64,000 nucleotides of DNA from Yamagishiella unicocca (GCA_003116995.1 BDSL01000007.1:1860001-1924000); one strand, 5' to 3'. Positions 11,193 through 22,900 are shown, numbered from the stretch's first letter. Notes: generated by a model from the sequence alone, not told the origin. Translations and numbers: made by a program.

Positions 11193-14100
11193 TTATTCAC
11201 ACATTTCCCCCCTAACCACGAAATTTCCATGGCCGTAACGGCAGCCAGGACCACCACATCCCAGACGCAGGTTTGCAACATGTACCCGTGCCGGATCTGT
11301 GTCCCAGATGCGCACAGATTTGTCCCCACTGCCGCTGGCTACCTGCTCGCCGTTCGGGCTGAAGGCCACACTGGTAACCTGCTGCGTGTGACCCTGCAGT
11401 GTGGCGCTGCACTGGCCCGTGGCTGTGTCCCAGATGCGCACAGATTTGTCATCACTGCCGCTGGCTACCTGCTCGCCGTTCGGGCTGAAGGCCACACTTG
11501 TAACCCGGTGCGTGTGACCCTGCAGTGTGGCGCTGCACTGGCCCGTGGCTGTGTCCCAGATGCGCACAGATTTGTCCCAACTGCCGCTGGCTACCTGCTC
11601 GCCGTCCGGGCTGAAGGCCACACTGGTAACCGGTTCCATGTGACCCTGCAGTGTGGCGCTGCACTGGCCCGTGGCTGTGTCCCAGATGCGCACAGATTTG
11701 TCATCACTGCCGCTGGCTACCTGCTCGCCGTCCGGGCTGAAGGCCACACTGGTAACCCGGTCCGTGTGACCCTGCAGTGTGGCGCTGCACTGGCCCGTGG
11801 CTGTGTCCCAGATGCGCACAGATTTGTCATCACTGCCGCTGGCTACCTGCTCGCCGTCCGGGCTGAAGGCCACACTGGTAACCTGGCTCGTGTGACCCTG
11901 CAGTGTGGCGCTGCACTGGCCCGTGGCTGTGTCCCAGATGCGCACAGATCTGTCCCAACTGCCGCTGGCTACCTGCTCGCCGTCCGGGCTGAAGGCCACA
12001 CTGGTAACCGGGAACGTGTGACCCTGCAGTGTGGCGCTGCACTGGCCCGTGGCTGTGTCCCAGATGCGCACAGAGTTGTCCCAACTGCCGCTGGCTACCT
12101 GCTCGCCGTTCGGGCTGAAGGCCACACTGGTAACCCAGTGCGTGTGACCCTGCAGTGTGGCGCTGCACTGGCCCGTGGCTGTGTCCCAGATGCGCACAGA
12201 GTTGTCCCAACTGCCGCTGGCTACCTGCTCGCCGTTCGGGCTGAAGGCCACACTGGTAACCCAGTGCGTGTGACCCTGCAGTGTGGCGCTGCACTGGCCC
12301 GTGGCTGTGTCCCAGATGCGCACAGAGCCGTCCCCACTGCCGCTGGCTACCTGCTCGCCGTTCGGGCTGAAGGCCACACTGGTAACCGGGAACGTGTGAC
12401 CCTGCAGTGTGGCGCTGCACTGGCCCGTGGCTGTGTCCCAGATGCGCACAGAGTTGTCCCAACTGCCGCTGGCTACCTGCTCGCCGTTCGGGCTGAAGGC
12501 CACACTGGTAACCCAGTGCGTGTGACCCTGCAGTGTGGCGCTGCACTGGCCCGTGGCTGTGTCCCAGATGCACACAGAGCCGTCCCCACAGCCGCTGGCT
12601 ACCTGCTCGCCGTCCGGGCTGAAGGCCACACTGGTAACCCGGTCCGTGTGACCCTGCAGTGTGGCGCTGCACTGGCCCGTGGCTGTGTCCAAGATGCGCA
12701 CAGAGCCGTCCCCACAGCCGCTGGCTACCTGCTCGCCGTCCGGGCTGAAGGCCACACTGGTAACCGGGTCCGTGTGACCCTGCAGTGTGGCGCTGCACTG
12801 GCCCGTGGCTGTGTCCCAGATGCGCACAGATCTGTCCCAACTGCCGCTGGCTACCTGCTCGCCGTCCGGGCTGAAGGCCACACTGGTAACCCGGTCCGTG
12901 TGACCCTGCAGTGTGGCGCTGCACTGGCCCGTGGCTGTGTCCCAGATGCGCACAGAGTTGTCCCAACTGCCGCTGGCTACCTGCTCGCCGTCCGGGCTGA
13001 AGGCCACACTGGTAACCCGGTGCGTGTGACCCTGCAGTGTGGCGCTGCACTGGCCCGTGGCTGTGTCCCAGATGCGCACAGATCTGTCATCACTGCCGCT
13101 GGCTACCTGCTTGCCGTTCGGGCTGAAGGCCACACTGGTAACCGGGTCCGTGTGACCCTGCAGTGTGGCGCTGCACTGGCCCGTGGCTGTGTCCCAGATG
13201 CGCACAGATCTGTCATCACTGCCGCTGGCTACCTGCTCGCCGTTCGGGCTGAAGGCCACACTGGTAACCGCCCTCCTGTGACCCTGCAGTGTTGAAGTTG
13301 GAGAAGGGGGGGCCGATGTAAGACAAGCCAGGACGAGGGGGGCCGCGGCGGGGTTTGTGTGGGGGGGGTTCGGGCCGGGGGTGTGCCGGCATTGGGGGGG
13401 CTCAGGGGGGAATGGAATGTGGTGGGGTCGGCGCGGGGTCAGGGGGGTGGGGGTACTGTGGGGGGTGGGGGGAGGGGACATGCGGAGGTGAGCCACAGCG
13501 ACGCCTGGCTAAATGGAGGCACGGGGGTCAGGGGGGAGAGACACGATGGGATCCGGGGGGGTTGTGTGTGGCGGGTTCCGGGGGTTTCGGGGGATGTTTA
13601 AAACCCGTATACGCCCGGGGGGGTTTTGGCCAAACCCCCTCCCGGGGGTTTCGGGGGGGGGGGTGGCAAAACCCCCCCCCGGGGGTTTCGGGGGGGGGGG
13701 TGGCAAAAACCCCGTGCGTACGAAAGGGGGGTCGGTGGGGGGGATGCAGTGGGGTCATGAGGGGTCATGGGATCTATTGGGGTCCTAAGGCGGTATAGTG
13801 GGGATGGTGTGGTGTCAGGGCTGGGACCAGGTTAAGGTTGTGTCAAGAGTGGTGTCAGGCCGGGAAGGGGGCGATATGACGGCAGTGTCGGGTCAGGGTC
13901 GAGGCGTGGTGGAGCTTAGGCTTTCATTAGGAGATGGGGGAGGGGGTGGGAAGAGGATCATATAGGCTTCTGTTCTCACCTCAAGCACTGCTCGACATGC
14001 TGTCCAGTCACCCCTGGATGGTGGCAGGCACATGCGGGTCCACCAGAGCGGCTTGGCCTTGTCAACCGCTGCCTGGTACAGCTTGGTGTTGCAGGGCAGG

Positions 14101-17100
14101 GTTGCAACAGCGTGCATTGCTAGCTCGCCCTCTGACTGACCCTGCAAGTGGGCCTTCTCAGCTGACAGCCAACGGAGCACATCATGGCTGTACTCCGTGT
14201 GCGACTCCATGGCACTTAGGGCACCAATGACAGCAGGGACGTTGCCGGTGTCGATGATAGCCTTAAGGAAGCTCCAATCAAGCAACATGGAATCCAACCA
14301 GCTTACTGCGTCACCACCCGGCTTGTACTGCACTGCTGCAGCCAAGTGAGCCACCGTGTACTTGAGCATGTACGAAGAGCCGCTGCTGACTAGAGAGCCT
14401 GAAGAATGCTTTTCCCAGGTCTCAGCCAGGTGCAGACCTATGCGGGTATGGCCATCTCCAATTTGAGCTGCATGCTTGTCACTCTGGGTGGGATCGCACA
14501 GCCAGTCTGCCAGGGTCTTGTGCACCTGGAGGTGGGGCATGGAACCACCGTGCAAGCATGTGCAAGGAAATGAAAACAGCTTGCATGTATGACAGGCGTG
14601 GTAGGAATGGAACAACCCGCACCAGAAGCTTCCTGGGTATGCGATGGTAATTCCAACTCGTCCAAGCCCACTGCATGCGTGGCTAGCTTCCCCCCTCCCC
14701 TCCACCCCCAATTCTGCCCCCCCCTACCCCAGAACCCACAAGCCCCCTGTCGGAACCCACTAGCCCCCTGTCGGAACCCACTAGCCCCCTGTCGGAACCC
14801 ACTAGCCCCCTGTCGGAACCCACTAGCCCCCTTTCAGAACCCCCTAGCCCCCTTTCAGAACCCACTAGCCCCCTGTCAGAACCCACTAGCCCCCTGTCAG
14901 AACCCACTAGCCCCCTCTGCTTTCAGAACCTATGAGCCCTGCTTTCCGCACCGTGTGAAGGTGGTGCTCATCCACGAAGAACAGCGTGGGGAACCCGGGT
15001 AGCTTCTCTATGGCGCCACCAAGGCCTAGCTGCTGGATGAAGGATTGTGACAGGGGCTCCTTGGCAGCCACCACTACGGCCACCAGGGCAGCCACCCAGT
15101 CAGCATCATCGCGGCTGAGCTTGCCATACGCAGACTCAAAGATGCGTTGGAAAAGGTAGTAGACGTCGGCCTGCTGGGGTGAACCAGCTGGGAAGGTGGT
15201 GGGGACTGAACGCTTGTGTCCAACCCTGATGGCTGCTTCAACTGTGTAGTACACCATCATGCTGCTGCCAGCCGCTGTCACCGTGCCACTGCTGGCTGTG
15301 GTGTATAAGTTTGCGGGCGACATCCACACCACACTGTCCTGAAACGTGCGCTTTAGGCAGGGAATTATCTGGCCCGCCGCCGCGTCAGGTCGGGTGGTAA
15401 GTACGAAGCGAACATAAGGCGGTAGGTCCTTCAAGTGGGCGGTGATGAGCAGCAGCATGGTATTGCCACATGCAACTGGGCAAGTCCGCTTGCTCCTGCT
15501 GCTGCCACCATGTGGAACCCATCCATACCGTCTGCGGCTGCTACTGTATGCGGCTGCTGCGGCTGCTGCTACTGCTGCTGCTATTGCTGCTACTGCTGCT
15601 GCTGATGCGGCTGATGCTGCTACTGCTGCTGCTACTGCTGCGGCTACTGCTACTGGAGCCCATCCATACCGTCTGCTGCGGCTGCGACTGCTGCTCCATA
15701 CCGCCTGCGGCTGCTGCAGCTGCTCGTCCAGCGGATCTGCCTCGTCCAAAGCATCCAGAAGAATGACCACCTGTGGCATCTTCATTTTGTCCATGAGCTC
15801 CCAACTGTCATTGCTGAACGGCCCCATGATGAGCATGTCGAACGCTTCCTTCATATCCCTTAGCAGGGCCACCTTGGCCACGTCCAGCTTCAGCAGGCGC
15901 TCTCGGAACCACGGAAGCCTGTGAGGCACACACGCAGCAAGCGGACAAGGCGCTATTATGCTTTGCTGCCCATCCTATGTGAGGGCTTCAGCAATCGGCA
16001 GCCCACACCTTAGTTGCGCATATTTAGTTGTCCCGCTCCTGTGAAAGCTCTCACCCCAGGGAGCTAGCCTTGTCCCAAGCGATGACCGACAGTTCAGGAC
16101 CAGGCGACACCAACAAGCATACACATAAGCTGACGAAAAACGGCCACCTTGCGGCAATGCAAATGCCCAAAACCACCCGGTCTGAGAGACACCCAATTAG
16201 CAAGCTACACGCTAGTCCCAAATCCCCTCAGGCATACGGAACAGCAAGGTGTGAACACCCGCCTGCGGAAACCGCCCACCTAAAGCTCCTTTGCCCGCAC
16301 AGACTGCTTTTCCACCAGTCTGTGTTTTTCCAGCATCCACTTCCACCCCTCCTCTGGACAAAATGCTCACCGTTCTGATAGCTGGAACGCCAGGCTCTTG
16401 ATCACTCGTACAGGGTCCAGACGACGCTGGTCGGAGTACTTGGTGAAGTGGTAAGCGGTGATGGCATCACGAAACGAATCTCCTGTTGCCAGCATGGATG
16501 AAGCGGTGATGGCGTCTGGAAGCGAATATTTTGTCGCCAGCGTAGCCGAGACTGTGGACTTGCCCTCGCCTGCCCCAGCCTCGACACACAGCACACGGCC
16601 CTTAGATGGTGAGTCCAGCCACTCCTCAATGGCTCCAAGCTGCCATTGAGCGGCCTTCGCCCTTTCCATAAGCCGTTCAATGTCCATTTTGTACCTCAAT
16701 GGTTGGAGCATGAGCTGCAGCTTTAGCTTGCTGTTGAACTTCCCAAACGTCCCATAGAGCTTTATGACCGTCGCTTCAATCATTTCCTTGTCCTCAGGTT
16801 TAAAACAATCTGCTTCCGCCACGTCAATGTCCTTGACCACCTCAGCGAGATCCACCGCACCGAGGTGCATGTGGAGCCCATCCACACCGTGCTCATTCAG
16901 CGTGCTGGCCCACTCAAAGATGCACCATGCACGGGTGGCCGGCCTCGTCTTCCCCTCCATCACCACAATCGTTCCCTGGCTGCACACTTTGATAGTGCTC
17001 TCGAACGCACCAGCCGTTGTGTCTTCCTTGTTGGCGTCCGTGTCGTCATGCTGGTTCACGGAAAAGCAGTCTAGCCAGACTGTGGTGTCGTCACTAGCAT

Positions 17101-18268
17101 TCTGCAGGAAGTCCAGCACGGAGTCGAACAGACGACATGCCATGTTACTCCCTGGGGCAAGGAACGCAGGGTCATGGCATCATACTTATTGGCCGTGTGA
17201 TAACATCAGCACCTAAACATCCGGGTGTGCATGGCACGGCACATACAGCTACACACTAGCCAGAACGCCACGCAAATAAACGTACATGCACATCTACAGC
17301 CGATGGTTCGTGAGCGCATCCTAGGAGCAGACAACATGTGCATGGCGGTGAGGGGCTGCGAGGAGCCAATAAACATCATACTTTTGCAGGGCTAGGTAAA
17401 TGCAGGTGGACTGAGCTATGGAAGGCCGGCTAATCAGCGGTGTCAGCTAATCAGCGGTGTCAGCAAATGTCACCCCGCCCGACCCCCCCTCTGCTCCTAC
17501 TCACTCCCTCGTCTTATCACCTTTGCCTCCCCTTTCCTCTCCTTCCTACCCCTTTCCTCTCCTTCCTACCCCTTTCCTCTCCTTCCTACCCCTTTCCTCT
17601 CCTTCCTACCCCTTTCCTCTCCTTCCTACCCCTTTCCTCTCCTTCCTACCCCTTTCCTCTCCTCCTTCTTGCCTCTCCTTCATCTTGCCTTTGTCGGTTA
17701 TGTGTTTCCACCCGTGCGAGACTACTGGACTCCATCTGTCCAAGTTGCTAATAAGCCCTCATCTGGGAATGCATCTATATGTTGAGTGCATCCACACAAT
17801 GCCCCATACCATCTTGCCAGCAGGCTCCAAACAGAGACATGCCTCTGCACCTTACCCCTGCGCCCCACCCTGCTGCGCCCCTAGCTCCCACCAGCACCTA
17901 TCATACAATCCCCTCTGCCTCCATGTACTGCCTTCCCTCAGTCGCCTTGTCGCCACCAGCCGACTCATGAGTCCTCACGGGCCCACCCCCGCCACCCACC
18001 GGCCACCCACCGGCAGCAGCGCAACCTACATGCGTGGCTGATGAAGTACTGGGGGAGCCTCACATCTTCGGGTGACACCAGATCCTTCATCTCGATGAGG
18101 CGGCAACCCTGCTGCCCCTGCTGCTTCGTCACCTTCTTCACCCATTTGGTGACCAGGTCGCTGGTGCTGATGGTCTCAAACTCGCCACCAAACTCCTTGA
18201 TCAACAGATCGCGGACCTTCTTCAGGCCCCGCAGTGTGATGCCAAGCTCGGATGTGGGCAACAGCGGC
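11193..18268 (-). CDS. NLR-like receptor: HET/TIR-like domain, NACHT NTPase, helical spacer, 16 WD40 repeats (5' end unresolved)
   Basis: Five exons join in phase: 18268-18030, 17151-16371, 15918-14952, 14525-13980 and 13283-11193 (stop). They give at least 1,540 residues. The first junction creates PQYFISHAWSN, followed by VWLDCFSVNQHDD and RAWCIFEWAST. This spacing resembles the fold shared by fungal HET and TIR-like effector domains. Next comes a P-loop, GAGEGKST (about 16551-16576), and a Walker B, VVILLDALDEAD (about 15734-15770), with VRFVLTTRPDA downstream, as in NACHT ATPases. Exon 14525-13980 is helical and ends in VLE. The splice gives VLEGH, which starts 16 WD40 units of exactly 42 residues each. 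Family knowledge: HET-NACHT-WD40 proteins are fungal incompatibility and immune receptors whose propellers sense ligands and whose NACHT domains oligomerise. Role here is inferred. A low-complexity Ala/Ser insert interrupts the NACHT region. The true start lies upstream of 18268. Confidence 0.86.
11283..13283 (-). repeat. Sixteen 126-bp WD40-coding repeats
   Basis: The array lies in the last exon of the NLR-like gene. Units share VTSVAFSP, GEQVAS, SVRIWDTATGQCSATLQ and GH almost without change, and the DNA is nearly identical even at third codon positions. Differences fall on the two residues before VTSV (DP, HR, DR, HW, FP, SQ, EP, QQ, RA), the N/D after AFSP, and the loop S/C-D/W/G-D-R/N/G/K before SVRIW. 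Units 9 and 10, counted from the N terminus, are identical in protein. Sixteen units equal two seven-bladed propellers plus two. Confidence 0.95.
13600..13720. repeat. G-run-rich, partly self-complementary intron segment
   Basis: Two copies of CCCGGGGGTTTCGGGGGGG followed by TGGCAAAA lie beside GGGGTTTTGGCCAAACCCC. The segment is in the intron before the WD40 exon (13284-13979) and could form hairpins or G-quadruplexes on the plus strand. Confidence 0.7.
14735..14930. repeat. 21-bp minisatellite in an NLR intron
   Basis: About nine copies of a unit reading CCCTGTCGGAACCCACTAGC, with CTTTCAGAACC variants in the middle, occupy the intron between the NACHT exon and the helical-spacer exon. Confidence 0.9.
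15545..15745. repeat. GCT/GCA/ACT trinucleotide tract within the NACHT exon
   Basis: Degenerate (CTG)n/(GCT)n sequence is flanked by direct repeats of CCATCCATACCGTCTGC (about 15515 and 15660). It is stop-free in the gene's frame and would encode Ala-rich and Ser-rich sequence between Walker B and the next conserved NACHT block. It may be coding, or a small intron that I could not delimit. Confidence 0.75.
17522..17665. repeat. 19-bp minisatellite in the first mapped NLR intron
   Basis: About seven tandem copies of CCCCTTTCCTCTCCTTCCTA form a purine/pyrimidine strand-asymmetric tract in the intron 17152-18029. Confidence 0.92.
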
Positions 18269-18422
18269 CTGCGGGGGCGGCATAGGATTTGGCATTTCAC
18301 AGTAGTCACACCTGCGCCCTCCCTGCACATGGATAAGTGACATGGATAGAGGGGGAAGGAAGGCGACATGCGCGTTCAGGGGGCCACTCACATCAGCACA
18401 AACTGTCAACCGCAGTCAAAAC

Positions 18423-18511
18423 CTCAAGCCAGGGGCAAGCAAGCACTGGGCAGCGTACTGGAGGAGGTAGGCGGATGCGCTGAGCAACACTCCGACGCTT
18501 GCAGAGCAAAG
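18423..18511 (-). CDS. Candidate upstream exon of the NLR-like gene
   Basis: Between an AG at 18513-18512 and a weak GT at 18422-18421, one frame encodes a helical segment containing SASVGVLLSASAYLLQY. Its end phase (2) matches the start of the 18268 exon. Another open frame here, reading LEQQGRSTYLAALL, is also plausible. A possible further exon at about 18990-18880 reads IAEKACEQNEVLAQCFWIKE. None has domain support, so the N terminus of the receptor stays open. Confidence 0.28.
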
Positions 18512-19364
18512 CTGCGAGGTAAGTAGAGCGCCCCTGCTGCTCTAGCCGACCCGCATCACAGTAGGCAGCTCCGTACAGTTCGTGCCGAATGGCTCCAGCT
18601 GACACCCCCAACCGACCACCCAGACCACCTGTCATGCGGCTGGTCCCCTTCACGAACATCTGAGGTGCCGCCAACAGTGGAATACGGCAAGCAGAGTAGT
18701 GCGCCCTGTGTAGGGTTGAGCGTGGGAGACAAGAGTTGGGTGGGTGTGGGGCGAGTTCGGGTCGGCGTGGGCTGTGGTCGGCGTGGGCTGTAGTCGGGGT
18801 TTATCAGAGACCCTGGTGCACGGGTTACTTCTTGGGAACCCATATAAACAACTGGTGAAAGTGATAAAATGGGAAGACATGTAGTGCTGCTCCTTTATCC
18901 AGAAGCACTGCGCTAGTACTTCATTCTGCTCGCAGGCTTTTTCTGCTATGCGCGCCGCATGACCACTGGTATCCTGCAGATGAGAATGAAAATGAAACAA
19001 CGGCATGCAGAACAAAAATGGTTCCGGCTATCTGGTGTCCCAGTGCCTGTACCAGCAGGATGCGAATGTGCTATGTGGCGGCCCGACATTCCTCACCATA
19101 TTTTTTGCTGGTTTTAAAAAAATGTCACATTAACATCCACATAATCCTTGGGTAGGCTTGAACCAAAACCACAATGCTGCTGGTTGTCGGAATACTCGGC
19201 GCTTCCAACAGTGCAGCAGCAGGAGCAGAGCAGCAGGAGTGACGCCCTCTCCAAAATGCCGGAATGAGTTTGTATGTATGTAGTGAATTTGCTTTAGTCG
19301 TTTCTTACTGCACATGCCCGTGGGCCTTACGTGGACCACGCTGCAAACGACTGCAAATAAGCGT

Positions 19365-19475
19365 GTTCATCTGGACGCGCGCGCATGCTACTGGACTAGG
19401 GTGGCCGGCCACAAAAACGGACGCAACGACGGTGGGTGCAGTGAAGAAGAAGAAGAACGAGACGGGGGGGCGGCA
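19365..19475 (-). repeat. Dispersed repeat family B, copy 2
   Basis: The reverse complement matches 8640-8770 through a TTCTTC-rich tract, CACCGTCGTTGCGTCC, GTGGCCGGCCACCC and AGTCCAGTAGCATGCGCGCG. It lies downstream of MFS transporter 1 in that gene's sense orientation. Confidence 0.6.
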
Positions 19476-19732
19476 CCAGGCAGGGAAGGGGCGTCGAATA
19501 GTTGGGTTCATCCAGCCAGTGAACACCAATCGATTGCCGTATTGCAGCCGGCAGCCAGCACTAACCCGCAAAAATATTATGTTTGCAAACTGCTGACGAA
19601 TAAAGTGCTTTATGCAGTATGTACAGTTACCGGAAGGTAAAGGCCGCGGTACGGCACTCAGGCTGAATAGGAGGAGAAGCCGAACGTGACGTTTGCGGAC
19701 TACACAAAACTTAGTAACAGAAGCTCTCGGGA

Positions 19733-19737
19733 TTACA
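19733..19737 (-). promoter_or_regulatory. Candidate polyadenylation signal TGTAA for MFS transporter 1
   Basis: TTACA on the plus strand is TGTAA in the gene's sense, about 170 bases beyond its stop codon at 19905. Confidence 0.4.
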
Positions 19738-19904
19738 TGCCTGCCAGGACCCAACAACCCTTGAGAGCCCGCATCCTTGTCCGGCAGTGCGCCCCCATCT
19801 GCCCCCGCCAGCCTGCCTACCTGCTGCCCCCCGCTGTGCGGCCCCGCACCGAATCCCCCTCCTGCACGTGTTTCCCTTGCAACCCCCTCCTGCACCATCC
19901 CAGC

Positions 19905-22900
19905 CTAGACCTTGCCAGCAGCGCCGCCTCCATCATTGTACGACGCTTTGTACGGCAGGCAGCTGCCGCTTCCTCCCGCGCTTCCACTGGTGCCCCCGAA
20001 GACATCGATCACCTGCACGGGGGCCGTCACGTCACACGGATATCGGCGCTCACGCATCTCCCCCCGTCCCCTCACGTCCCGCACCTGCGGCCTCAGCGCC
20101 CGGGCCCTGTCTCGCGGGTATGTCCAGTGCAGCCCGGTGTAGAAGAGCGCGCACAGGGTCTGGAGGGGAGAAGGGGGACGAGGGCGGAGGAAGGGTGGGT
20201 AAGGTGGCCGTAGTGGCCCACCCGTCGGTCCACCAGGTCCCCCTCCGAACCCCCACCCACCCACCCAGGGCACGACCATGAACAGCAGCATGGCGTCTCC
20301 CAGGGCACGAGCTCGGACCAGGTCAGGGGGGGGCCCTGAGGGGGGAGGGGAGGGGCGGGAGGGGGAGCAGGCGGGAGGGTACGGGGAGGTGTGTGTTTGG
20401 TAGGCAGCCTGGGAGTGGCGGGGAACCCCGTGGTGCTCCCCCTCCCGCCCTGTCAGCCAGCACCCCACCCCCACCCACTCCAGCCGGCTCTCACCTGACA
20501 TGGTGTTGTGGCGCTCGCAGGCCTGCTCGCCCCCTGCCACCCCGGTGAAACCGAACCAGCGCTCCGCCGCCATGCCCACCAGCGGGGCGCCCAGTGCGGA
20601 GATGGCGCCTGCGGGGGAGCAGGCGGGGCAGGCGGGGGGAGACAAGGGGGTTGTGAAGGGGATGGGGCTGGCAGGGAGGCACGACGTTGGGGGCAGGTAT
20701 GGACGCGGCTGGGCTAGGGAGGGGGGAGGTTCCCGTGCCTCTCGCCCCTCCGCCCCGCACCCACCCTCAAACGATCGGTCGAACGCGTAGACCAGGTTGC
20801 GCATGTCGGGTGGCACGATCTCCGCAAACACCGGGTTGTTGCAGGCGGGGGCGGCCCAGCTGGTCAACACGCCTGGGGGGGAGGGGGGGTGCGGCAGCAG
20901 GGAGGGTTTGCGGCTGCAATCACGAGACAGACTAACCAAGTGGGAACCCCATTCGGTGCCCACTCGCAGCCCGGAGATGACTCACCTTTGACCAGCATCA
21001 CTGCGCCGTACAGTGCGGCGGTGCCAGGGGTGGCGGTGAGGGGCAACCCGCGCATCATGAGCACCGACAGCGGCACACCGATGCCGACACTGAACTGCGG
21101 AGGAGGGGGCGGCGGGAGTGGTGGCGGTGGTGTTGTGGGGAGGTAGTGACTGCGACAGGGCGGGGGACTCCTGGCATTGCCCGCCGCCACTCCCACCCCA
21201 CCCGCACCTGCCAATGGACACATCCTAGCCGCCCCATCGCCACACCTGACATCCGTCCCCCCTCCACTCACCTGCACCAGCGCCACCCTCCCGTGGTGCG
21301 GGTGCCGCTCCGCCACCCTGTCTCCGAGCCAGCCGCCCACCAGCGCCCCCGCCGCCGTGCCGCCCAGCAGCAGCGCCATGAGGGAGGAGGCCGTGGCGTC
21401 AGAGAAGCCGATGAGCTGCAGGTAGAGGGTCAGGAACACGAGCGCGTTCCAGGGGGTGCTGCCGACAATACCCTGGGCGGGAAAAGAGGGGCCGGGGCGC
21501 GGGGGTGGGCCGAGGCATGAGGAGGGGCCTGAGGCACCTGCCCACACCCACTGCCCACACCCACTGCCTCACCTGCATTATGATGATGAGGAAGGTGGGG
21601 GTCGTGAGCATGTCGTACATGCGGCGCCACGTCAGCGCAGGGGCTCCGCCGCTCCTGCCGCTGACCAGCACCGCCGCCGCCTCCTCCTCGTATCTGCCGC
21701 CCTCCACTGCGCAGCCAGCCACCGCCGTCTCATCCCCCTTACGCCCGCCCCTGATCCCGGAGCCTCGCGACCTGGACCCCCCTGACGCCCGCTCCCCTGG
21801 CGCCCTGCGGTGTGGGGGCCAGCCGCCCGGCTGGTTTTTACCAGGCCCGCCACCGCCGCCAGCGCCACTGGCACCGTCCCCGCTGACGCTGCGGCTCCGA
21901 CACTGCTCCTGCAGCTGGTGGGGTTGAGGGTGAGGCTGGCGCAGCAGCGGGCCGCAGGAGCTCAGCAGGCTGGCCGGCGGCTGCGACTGTGAGGTGTGCT
22001 GGCTGCTGCCCTGCAGGTCCCGGTGCACCAGCGGCTCGGTCTCCGATCCTTGCGAATCTGATTCGGAATCTGAGTATGCTTGCGACATCCGTATGCAAGA
22101 CAGGTCCTCGATCTCGCCGCTGGTGTCCAGGCAGCTAGCCGCGGACGCAGTAGCAGCTGCTGCGAGTTGGTGCTGGTACTGGTACTGGTGCTGGGGGGAC
22201 CCAGGCCCCGAGGCTGCGGCCTCGAGCTGGGGCGGCGGCGTCTGGTGGCTGGAAGATGGCCGCCCAGGGCTGCTGCTGCGGCGGTCGCGATGACGGCTAC
22301 GGGGCCCACTGCCGCCGCTACTGCCGCCGCTGGTTCGGCGGCGGACGGGTTGCTGGTGGTGGTGGTGGCGGGTGGGGTCCACCGCCAGGAGCAACGTGAA
22401 GGCACCGATGGCGAAGGAGACTGCGGCCGGGGCCAATGAAGACGGCCCCGAGTGAGGTGCGTGTGTGTGTATGGGGAGAGAGGGGGGTGTTTGTTGCACA
22501 GGAAGCGCTCATCTGGGTCGGCAGCACCGCCCTCGCAGCTACCTCTATCCCGGACCCTCATCTGTACGATGGCCGCCAGCTGGGCAGACCACTCAAACAC
22601 ACAGCACCAAGGACGGACCTTCTCCCACCCCCCTGCCTGGGCCCCCCACCCCCGTGCCTGCGCCCCTCATCCCCGTGCCTGGGCCCCTCACCTCTCCCAT
22701 CGCCGCTGGCCGCCTCACCCACCTGCACCCACAGCCACGAAGGCCACCCGCCAGCCGTCCAGCCCCAGCGGGGTGAGGCCGCCCAGGTTGGTGGCGAACA
22801 TGGCGCCGAACATGCCGCCCATGGCGCCTGGGGAGGCAAGCAGGGCAGGGGGCGGGAGGGGGCGCAGGGGCAGGGAGGGGATGTGGGTCGGTTGGAAGGC

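Larger units (their letters stand above)
18512..19904. other. Unassigned region between the NLR-like gene and MFS transporter 1
   Basis: This interval probably holds the 5' exons and promoter of the NLR-like gene, and at its upper end the 3' UTR of MFS transporter 1. It contains copy 2 of dispersed repeat B (19365-19475). No exon can be defended firmly. Confidence 0.5.

Noticed and set aside
10730..11329. Minus-strand 199-codon frame downstream of the NLR-like gene
   Set aside because: It overlaps the end of the WD40 exon out of frame and the dispersed repeat; no domain and Trp/Cys/Gly-rich composition.
11229..13295. Plus-strand open frame of 688 codons with a 42-residue period (for example CVPDAHRFV, AAGYLLAVRAEGH)
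   Set aside because: It is the antisense of the WD40 array. The 126-bp period is a multiple of three, so one stop-free antisense unit repeats throughout. The minus-strand reading gives canonical WD40 and joins upstream exons in phase.
15470..15924. Plus-strand Leu/Arg/Ala-rich ORFs opposite the NACHT exon
   Set aside because: They are shadows of the trinucleotide tract; the minus strand carries the Walker B motif and conserved NACHT sequence.
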